The notes under the pieces were generated by a model, which saw only the letters and a program-made list of their open reading frames with translations, ran no database searches and was not told where the DNA came from. This document shows positions 6,959 to 12,466 of a DNA stretch of 12,466 nucleotides, piece after piece (the first letter of the stretch is position 1; each line of letters begins with the position of its first letter). The translations under genes were made by a program, and so were the position numbers. Source of the DNA: Bryobacterales bacterium (GTDB lineage: Bacteria > Acidobacteriota > Terriglobia > Bryobacterales > Bryobacteraceae); NCBI GenBank assembly GCA_003487005.1, contig DNFG01000171.1, forward strand, positions 1 through 12,466, read 5' to 3'.

Positions 6959-8659
6959 TTATCGTGCCGGGGGTGGTGGAAGAGAGACGGGCATGACGCC
7001 GGAGATGGGGGCGAGGCCGAGCAGAGCGCGGGCGGCGGCCTCTTCGCTGAGCGGGACAGTGCTGAAGGAGACGAGTGCGGGCAACGCGGGGAAGTGGCGG
7101 AGCGGGTAGGGGTTTCCGAGGGCGACGAGGGCCAGGGGCCGGCCGGCGGACTGGAGTTTCTCGATCAGGGCCGGGTAGTTGCCGGCGAGGGCGGCGCGTT
7201 GCGGGTAGGCGGCATTGTAGGCGGCGTAAGCGGCGACGACGGTCTCGCAAGAGGCGGCGGTTTTGACGGCGGCGGCGATGGCGGCGGGCGTCAGTTGGGG
7301 GGAGAGGGTTTCGACGCGCATTTTGGGGCTGGCCTCGGTGATGGCGGCGGCGAAGGCTTCGCCGAGGGTGGAGGTGCGTGTCGGGGGGAGCACGAAGAGG
7401 CAGGCGCGGGTGGGATTTTTGAGCGGGAGGAGACCGGCGGGATTGCGGACGACGGTGATGGCGCGCCGGACGGCTTCGGCGGCGAGGGCCTGGTCTTCAG
7501 GGGTATCGAGGGCATCGGGGAGGGCGTCGAGGTCGACCATCCGGTGCTGGTGCAGGTTGAGGCGGAGTTTGGCGGCGAGGAGTTTGCGGACGCTGTCATC
7601 GAGGCGCGCGGCGGAGAGGCGCCCGGAGCGGACGGCGGCGGCGACGGCTTTGACGGCGGCGCGCGGGTCGGGGGGCATCAGGACGAGGTCGGCGCCGGCT
7701 TCGAGGGCGCGGACTGCGGCTTCGCCGGAGTCGAAGAAGCGGGAGAGGCCGCGCATGTCGAGGGCGTCGGTGGAGACGAGTCCGGTGAAGCCGAGTTCGT
7801 CGCGAAGGACGCCAGTCAGGATGGCGGGGGAGACGGTGGCGGGGATTTCGGCGGGTTCGAGGGCAGGGACGATGACATGGGCGGTCATGATGGAATCGAC
7901 GCCGGCGGCGATGGCGGCGCGGAAGGGGGCGAGTTCGAGGGCGCGGAGGCGTTCGGCGGGGGCGGTGACGCGGGCGAGGGCGTAATGGGAGTCCTCGGAG
8001 GTATCGCCGTGGCCGGGGAAGTGTTTGACGGTGACGAGGGCGGGGGTTTCGGCAGAGCCGCGGGCGCCTTCGATGAAAGCCTGGACATGGCTTGCGACAA
8101 GACCGGGATCTTCGCCGAAAGCGCGGAGGTGGATGACGGGATTATCCGGGTTGTTGTTGACGTCGGCGACGGGGGCGAATATCCAGTGGATGCCCATGGC
8201 GCGGGCTTCGCGGGCGGTGGCGGCGCCGAGGGCGCGCGTGAGGGCGGGGTCGCCGGTGGCGCCGAAAGCCATGGCGTGGGGGAAGGGGGCGGTGGCTTCG
8301 ACACGCATCGAGGCGCCGCGTTCGAAGTCGCCGCCGGCGATCAGGGGGAGTTTCGAGAGGCGCTGCATCCTGTTCAGGAAGGTGGCGACGGCGTGGGGGT
8401 CGGCGCGGACAACATTGCCTCGCTGGACGCGGTTCAGCAGGATGAATCCGCCAACGCGAACGTCCGTCACCAGGGCATGGAGTTCCCGGTACGCGGGGGA
8501 TTTGGCATTGGGCAGGCCGCCATAGAAGGGGACCATGACGAGTTGGGCGGCCTTCTCCTCGAGCGTGAGGGAGGTGAGCAGGCGGTCCACTTCGGGGGAT
8601 TGCGCGAAGGCGGGCGCGGCCAGCAGCAGGGCCGCGGACAGAAAACGGGAGACGGTCAT
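6959..8659 (-). CDS. Secreted GH3 beta-N-acetylglucosaminidase-like hydrolase, 566 aa
   Basis: Glycoside hydrolase family 3 enzyme of the NagZ type. A Sec signal peptide covers residues 1-19 (FLSAALLLAAPAFA, then Gln20). The TIM barrel spans about 25-370 and includes LIAGGDFERG, the diagnostic KHFPGHGDTSEDSH at 212-225, and STDALDM with Asp298 as the catalytic nucleophile. Asp223 and His225 form the Asp-His dyad that replaces a Glu acid/base in GH3 N-acetylglucosaminidases, so this activity fits better than beta-glucosidase. A second domain starts near AITVVRNPAGLLPLKN (about 400) and is shorter than in large GH3 enzymes; no fibronectin-type domain is seen. The frame stays open much further upstream, but the signal peptide places the start at 8659, with GAGGA about 11 bases before it. 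It is the first gene of the GH3, hydrolase, racemase-like cluster. Likely substrates are peptidoglycan or chitin fragments (inference). Confidence 0.9.
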   Translation of the reverse strand: MTVSRFLSAALLLAAPAFAQSPEVDRLLTSLTLEEKAAQLVMVPFYGGLPNAKSPAYRELHALVTDVRVGGFILLNRVQRGNVVRADPHAVATFLNRMQRLSKLPLIAGGDFERGASMRVEATAPFPHAMAFGATGDPALTRALGAATAREARAMGIHWIFAPVADVNNNPDNPVIHLRAFGEDPGLVASHVQAFIEGARGSAETPALVTVKHFPGHGDTSEDSHYALARVTAPAERLRALELAPFRAAIAAGVDSIMTAHVIVPALEPAEIPATVSPAILTGVLRDELGFTGLVSTDALDMRGLSRFFDSGEAAVRALEAGADLVLMPPDPRAAVKAVAAAVRSGRLSAARLDDSVRKLLAAKLRLNLHQHRMVDLDALPDALDTPEDQALAAEAVRRAITVVRNPAGLLPLKNPTRACLFVLPPTRTSTLGEAFAAAITEASPKMRVETLSPQLTPAAIAAAVKTAASCETVVAAYAAYNAAYPQRAALAGNYPALIEKLQSAGRPLALVALGNPYPLRHFPALPALVSFSTVPLSEEAAARALLGLAPISGVMPVSLPPPPAR

Positions 8660-8705
8660 CGGGAGAGCATCCTCTTCGACGATGGTACTCCGGGCCGGGT
8701 CCACG

Positions 8706-8735
8706 CTGACACGAGGGGGGATTGCGCGATAGTCT
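8706..8735 (+). promoter_or_regulatory. Candidate promoter of the Gfo/Idh/MocA gene
   Basis: CTGACA at 8706-8711 matches five of six -35 bases. TAGTCT at 8730-8735 matches only the T, A and final T of the -10 consensus, and the spacer is 18 bp. Transcription would start near 8742, leaving a leader of about 26 bases that contains the AGGAGAG site. The divergent GH3 promoter must lie in the same 108-bp gap, but I could not place it. Confidence 0.3.
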
Positions 8736-8750
8736 GAAAGGTCCCTGAGC

Positions 8751-8757
8751 AGGAGAG
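8751..8757 (+). promoter_or_regulatory. Ribosome-binding site deciding the start at 8768
   Basis: AGGAGAG sits 10 bases before the ATG at 8768 and 16 before the next in-frame ATG at 8774, so the first ATG is preferred. Confidence 0.65.
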
Positions 8758-8767
8758 GGATCGATTC

Positions 8768-10081
8768 ATGACCATGATCAACCGCCGCCGTTTCGTCGCC
8801 GCCTTCGGGACCGCGCCGTTTTTTGTCCGGAACCTGATTTCGGCTCCGCCTTCGAGCCAGTTGCGGCTGGCGAGTTTCGGCGCCTCGGGCATGGCCTACG
8901 CAACCCTGGACGGGATTGCGACCCACGCGAATGTGACGCTGGCCTGCGTGGCCGAAGTGGACGCGACGCGGGTCCAGCGGACGAAGACGAAGTACCCGGA
9001 CGCGAAAGTGTACACGGACTGGCGCGAAATGATCGAAAAGGAGCGCAAAAACCTCGATATTGCGTGCGTGGGGACGCCGGATCACATGCACGCGCCGCAG
9101 GCGATGGCGTCGATGAACGAGGGTTTGCATGTGTACGTCCAGAAGCCGCTGACGCACAACCTGCACGAAGCGCGCAAGCTGACGGAGACGGCGCGGCGGA
9201 AGCGCCTGGTGAGCCAGATGGGGATTCAGGTGCATTCGAGCCGCGAGTACAAGACGGCGGTCCGCCTGATTCATGATGGGGCGATCGGGAAGGTGACGGA
9301 AGTCCACGCGTGGAGCAACAAGAAGTGGGGCGACACGGAACCGGTGCCGGACCGGAGCGATCCGGTGCCCGAGGGATTGAACTGGGATCAGTGGCTGGGT
9401 GTGGCCGCGGCGCGGCCGTATGTGGACAAGTATTATCACCCGGGGCAGTGGCGCAAGCGCCTGGATTTTGGCACGGCGACGTTTGGCGACATGGGCTGCC
9501 ACATTTACGACCCGGTGTTCGCGGCGCTGCGGCTGACTTCGCCGATTTCGGTGCGTTCGGAAGGTCCGGCGCCCGGACAGCACAACTGGGCGATCAATGC
9601 GGTGATTCACTATGTGTTTCCGGGCACCTCTGTGACCGAAGGCGACACGGTGCGCGTGACGTGGTATGACGGCGATCAGCGCCCGCCGGCGGAGGTGCAG
9701 GCGCGTGCGGGCGTGGCGAAGTTGCCGAACCAGGGTTCGCTGATGTTCGGGACGAAGGGGATGATGCTGCTGCCGCACGTGGGGATGCCGGTGCTGCTGC
9801 CGGAGGCTTCCTACCAAGGGTTCGCTGTGCCGGAGATCGAAAAGGTGGACCATTACCACGAGTTCGTGGACGCGGTGCTGGGCAAGGCGCGGACGTCCAC
9901 GACGTTCGACTACGCGGGCCCGCTGACGGAGGCGGTGCTGCTGGGTCCGCTGGCCACGCGGTTCCCGGGGACGACGCTCGAATGGGACGCGCGGAAGCTG
10001 AAGTTCCGCAATTCGAAGGAAGCGACGGCCTTCGTGCGGCGCGAGTACCGGGCAGGTTGGAAGGTGAAAGGGTTGAGTTAA
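8768..10081 (+). CDS. Tat-exported Gfo/Idh/MocA family NAD(P)-dependent oxidoreductase, 437 aa
   Basis: Glucose-fructose oxidoreductase/inositol dehydrogenase-like protein. Residues 4-12 (INRRRFVAA) with the following hydrophobic stretch form a twin-arginine signal, so it is probably folded with its cofactor and exported to the periplasm. The Rossmann segment is SFGASGMAYATLDG at about 36-49, with the usual third glycine replaced, and Asp65 (CVAEVD) placed to bind the cofactor ribose. The lysine motif is VYVQKPLTHN with Lys126; the family's common EKP is QKP here, a variant often seen in exported paralogs. GDMGCHIYDP at 240-249 supplies Asp241 and His245 of the sugar site. The C-terminal domain (150-437) is the alpha/beta dimerisation domain. 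The length is normal for planctomycete and acidobacterial members. The substrate is unknown. It is divergent from the GH3 gene and may share regulation with it. Confidence 0.9.
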   Translation: MTMINRRRFVAAFGTAPFFVRNLISAPPSSQLRLASFGASGMAYATLDGIATHANVTLACVAEVDATRVQRTKTKYPDAKVYTDWREMIEKERKNLDIACVGTPDHMHAPQAMASMNEGLHVYVQKPLTHNLHEARKLTETARRKRLVSQMGIQVHSSREYKTAVRLIHDGAIGKVTEVHAWSNKKWGDTEPVPDRSDPVPEGLNWDQWLGVAAARPYVDKYYHPGQWRKRLDFGTATFGDMGCHIYDPVFAALRLTSPISVRSEGPAPGQHNWAINAVIHYVFPGTSVTEGDTVRVTWYDGDQRPPAEVQARAGVAKLPNQGSLMFGTKGMMLLPHVGMPVLLPEASYQGFAVPEIEKVDHYHEFVDAVLGKARTSTTFDYAGPLTEAVLLGPLATRFPGTTLEWDARKLKFRNSKEATAFVRREYRAGWKVKGLS

Positions 10082-10125
10082 CGGGTATTGCCGGCCAGGA
10101 CTGCGGGCTGGCAGGGGAAAGAAGA

Positions 10126-10152
10126 AGGCCCGGGCGTTCACGGCCCGGGCCT
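10126..10152. terminator. Perfect GC-rich hairpin between convergent genes
   Basis: Arms at 10126-10135 (AGGCCCGGGC) and 10143-10152 (GCCCGGGCCT) pair over 10 bp around a 7-base loop. On the minus strand the stem is followed by a T-rich stretch (TCTTCTTTCC), so it should stop the receptor transcript, whose stop codon lies 28 bases away. On the plus strand the tail is GAATAGTT, weaker but perhaps enough to limit read-through from the Gfo/Idh/MocA gene. It lies in the 99-bp gap between their stops. Confidence 0.75.
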
Positions 10153-10180
10153 GAATAGTTCGATTCGCACTCCGTCCGGA

Positions 10181-12466
10181 TCAGAACATCAGCCGGAGGC
10201 CGAGTTGCAGCGAGCGGTTTCCACCCGCCCCGCGAACGAGGCCGAAGTTGGCGTCGTTGACGTTGGTGTTCGGGTTGTTCAACTGCCACCGGGGCGAATT
10301 CGGGAGAGCGAAGGCCTCGGCACGGATTTCGAGTTTGAACCGCTCACTGATCTGCACATTGCGGAACAGGGAGGCGTCCAGGTTGTAGAAGTTCGGCCCC
10401 GAAGCGGCATTGCGCCCGACATTGCCGAACGTGTTCGCGGCGGGAGCCGAGAAGACGCTGGTGTCGAACCAGGGGGCATCATTGATGTTCCCCAGCACGC
10501 GGAACGGACCCGTGACGTTGGGCGTCTGGGCGTTGCCGGGCGCGTTGTTGGGAGCGGTGGAACTGAAGTTGATCGCGCTTCCGCTCATCAAGGTGAGGAT
10601 GCCGTTCAGCTGCCAGCCACCGAGAACCCACGCACCAGGACCCGACTGCAGGTACCTCTGCCCTTTGCCAAATGGGAGTTCATAGATGTAGCTCTGCACG
10701 AACGTATGCCGCCGGTCGAACCCGGCGCGCGCCCAGTTCCGGTCCGGGTTGATGTACCACGCCGGCCCGCCGTTGTCGTCTCCGCCGTTCGCCATCGCCC
10801 GGCCCCAGGTGTAGGCGGTCGTCAGGAGGAACCCGTTTGAGTACCGCTTGTCCAGTTTGATCTGCATTGCGTTGTACTCGTTGTCTCCCGAAGCGAAACG
10901 GAAATTTGTATTCACGTTGCGCCCATATTGCGCGAAATACGGACGGCCAGCGGCGCCGGCACCCAGAACCAGACCTGGATTCAACAAGATCGGCATCGGC
11001 ACGTTCACGCCCTTGTTGCCGACATACGCTGCCTCGAACATGAAGCTCTTGGGCAGGGCCCGCTGATAGGCCACGTTCCACGACTGTACGTAGCCTTCCT
11101 TGAAGTTCGTGTCGATGACGTCGTACACCTGATTCTGTGGGTTCGTGATGATCCCCGAATTGGGAATCACCGCGGCGATCGGCGCCGGGAAGCCGTTCGC
11201 CATCGAAGCGATCCGCCCATCTGCCAAAATCGCCGGCGAGAACGAGTTCAATCCGTTGAAGGTGTTGTTCTGCTTCACCGGGTAGTTGTAGGCGTAGGTG
11301 TTGTCCGCGAACGGCAGAAAGCTGACCCCGTAGCCCATGCGGAACACGTCTTTTTCGGTCAGACGGTAGGCGAGGCCCATGCGCGGAGCATAATTGCGGA
11401 AATTCGACTTCATGCCCAGATTCATCGGGACATCGCCGTAGCCGGCCACGAACAACTGGTTGAGGTCGGCGTCATAGTTCGAAAAACCGCCCGGCAGCCG
11501 CGGCGTGGCCGGTTCGTAGTACTCCCAGCGCAGCCCCAAATCCATCGTCAACTTGGGGCTGATCTGCCACTTGTCGTGGATAAACAGGAAGTACTGGGTC
11601 TGCCGCCAGGCCGGGAAAATCACAGCCAGGTCGCGGCCAGTGTCATTCGGCAGGTCGAGCAGGAAGCTGGCGAAGGCATTGGCAAAGCCCGCGGCGGTGG
11701 AATTGCCAGTGCCGCAATTGCCGCTGCAACTGGTCTGGCCCTGGCGGAACCGGAAGATGCCTCGGGGATTCTGGGTCTGCGTCTGGAGCAGATCATCCCG
11801 CAACCGGCGGATGTCGGCTCCGAATTTGGTGGTGTGCGCGCCCCAGGTCTTCGTCCACGTGTTGACCAGATTGAAATTAGTCTCCGAGCGAATCCAGGGC
11901 AGCGAGGCGGAATAGCCAACCACCGGGTTGGAGAATCCCGTAATGTCCACCGAAGCGAGGCCGCTGGTCCACTGATCCAGGTTCACGCCCGGAATGCCGA
12001 TCTGATCACTCGCATTTGTCCCGTAATCCACCTGCTGCGCATCATTGCGGTACCGGTTCACGCCAAGGCGGAACTCGGCGATGAGCGTCGGATTGAAAAT
12101 CCGGTTGTAGTTGATTGCTCCGTTCTGGGCTTTCTGAACCCCGCTGCCCTGGAATCCCCCGCCGTGGGGGCCGCCGGCCGCTCCAAACGACGGCGGGTCA
12201 AAGACAGTGGGCCGCTGGAAACTATAGCGGAAGCTGAAGCGGTCGGCGTCGGTGGCATTGTGGTCCACCTTGACGTCAAAGCTGTCCGTGTCCTTCACCA
12301 GCGTCGAGTTGTATTCGTAGTTAATTCCCAAGCCGGGCAGCGTCGGATTGGGCAGCAGGCCGAGAATCCGCTTTGACACCGGGCTGATCCGCGAATCGGG
12401 AACGCGGTTACCGGCGAACGGCGTGCGGCCCGACCCCGTGCCCGTTCCGGTCGTCGGGTCGTAGAT
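10181..12466 (-). CDS. TonB-dependent outer-membrane receptor (Oar-like), N-terminus cut by window edge
   Basis: The frame is open from the right edge to a TGA at 10181-10183, giving the last 761 residues. It enters with IYDPTTGTGTGSGRTPFAGN and continues RISPVSKRILGLLPNP, a signature of the large TonB-dependent/carboxypeptidase-regulatory-like receptors abundant in acidobacteria. The rest is beta-barrel-like: alternating aromatic strands such as DRFSFRYSFQRP, TTKFGADIRRLRDD, LTMDLGLRWEYYEPATPR, RNYAPRMGLAYRL, SWNVAYQRALPKSFMFEAAYVGNKG and LLTTAYTWGRAM. It ends LQLGLRLMF with the C-terminal Phe expected for outer-membrane insertion. Family members are usually 1000-1200 residues, so the plug, any regulatory-like domain and the signal peptide lie outside the window. 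A GTG at 12379 is not the true start because homology-like sequence continues before it. The ligand is unknown; carbohydrate is suggested only by the neighbours. Confidence 0.9.
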   Translation of the reverse strand: MYDPTTGTGTGSGRTPFAGNRVPDSRISPVSKRILGLLPNPTLPGLGINYEYNSTLVKDTDSFDVKVDHNATDADRFSFRYSFQRPTVFDPPSFGAAGGPHGGGFQGSGVQKAQNGAINYNRIFNPTLIAEFRLGVNRYRNDAQQVDYGTNASDQIGIPGVNLDQWTSGLASVDITGFSNPVVGYSASLPWIRSETNFNLVNTWTKTWGAHTTKFGADIRRLRDDLLQTQTQNPRGIFRFRQGQTSCSGNCGTGNSTAAGFANAFASFLLDLPNDTGRDLAVIFPAWRQTQYFLFIHDKWQISPKLTMDLGLRWEYYEPATPRLPGGFSNYDADLNQLFVAGYGDVPMNLGMKSNFRNYAPRMGLAYRLTEKDVFRMGYGVSFLPFADNTYAYNYPVKQNNTFNGLNSFSPAILADGRIASMANGFPAPIAAVIPNSGIITNPQNQVYDVIDTNFKEGYVQSWNVAYQRALPKSFMFEAAYVGNKGVNVPMPILLNPGLVLGAGAAGRPYFAQYGRNVNTNFRFASGDNEYNAMQIKLDKRYSNGFLLTTAYTWGRAMANGGDDNGGPAWYINPDRNWARAGFDRRHTFVQSYIYELPFGKGQRYLQSGPGAWVLGGWQLNGILTLMSGSAINFSSTAPNNAPGNAQTPNVTGPFRVLGNINDAPWFDTSVFSAPAANTFGNVGRNAASGPNFYNLDASLFRNVQISERFKLEIRAEAFALPNSPRWQLNNPNTNVNDANFGLVRGAGGNRSLQLGLRLMF

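Noticed and set aside
7255..7290. GGC/GCG-rich run resembling a trinucleotide repeat
   Set aside because: It encodes an Ala-rich helix of the GH3 protein (AAIAAAVKTAA), so it is coding composition rather than a separate repeat.
6911..8737. 608-residue Gly-rich plus-strand frame opposite the GH3 gene
   Set aside because: The Gly/Glu/Asp repeats arise from the complement of C-ending codons. The GH3 motifs on the minus strand explain the region.
8660..10141. N-terminal extension of the GH3 frame to give a 1060-residue protein
   Set aside because: The extension is Arg/His-rich, runs antisense through the Gfo/Idh/MocA gene, and would put the signal peptide in the middle of the protein.
10928..12376. 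482-residue plus-strand frame opposite the TonB receptor
   Set aside because: No recognisable motif, while the minus strand shows continuous receptor sequence ending in a C-terminal Phe.

Overview
The window most likely comes from a high-GC Acidobacterium of the Solibacter/Bryobacter type. Three signs point there: a large TonB-dependent outer-membrane receptor with the IYDPxTG...RTPFxGN signature common in that phylum, Tat-exported Gfo/Idh/MocA and mandelate-racemase-like proteins beside secreted sugar enzymes, and GC-rich codon use. This placement is an inference from gene content, because no rRNA or marker gene is present.

Layout. Positions 1-1051 (minus) carry the N-terminal 350 residues of an exported FAD-dependent oxidoreductase that runs off the left edge. 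A 271-bp divergent intergenic region (1052-1322) with several short repeats separates it from a plus-strand cluster: a cytoplasmic GH63/MGH1-like glucosidase (1323-3935), an adenosine-specific kinase family protein (3961-4443) and a small DUF3601-like protein (4440-4979). The last two overlap by 4 bp. This cluster runs stop-to-stop into a minus-strand cluster read from right to left: an exported GH3 beta-N-acetylglucosaminidase-like hydrolase (8659-6959), a UPF0173 metallo-beta-lactamase-fold hydrolase (6902-6204) and a Tat-exported mandelate racemase/muconate lactonizing enzyme (6196-4976). A 108-bp divergent gap leads to a Tat-exported Gfo/Idh/MocA oxidoreductase (8768-10081, plus). A hairpin terminator then separates it from the C-terminal 761 residues of the TonB-dependent receptor (10181-12466, minus), which runs off the right edge.

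How the genes may work together (inference). The receptor could import carbohydrate, and the exported GH3 enzyme, racemase-like enolase and Gfo/Idh oxidoreductase could process amino sugars or sugar acids in the periplasm. The glucosidase has no signal peptide and would act in the cytosol. Substrates cannot be read from the sequence.

I see no CRISPR array, tRNA, rRNA, transposon, phage or defence gene. The window looks like ordinary carbohydrate-metabolism territory. The points most worth a second look are the possibly leaderless start and clustered repeats upstream of the glucosidase, the coupled adenosine-kinase/DUF3601 pair, the exported flavoprotein and enolase, and the convergent genes that share their stop bases.
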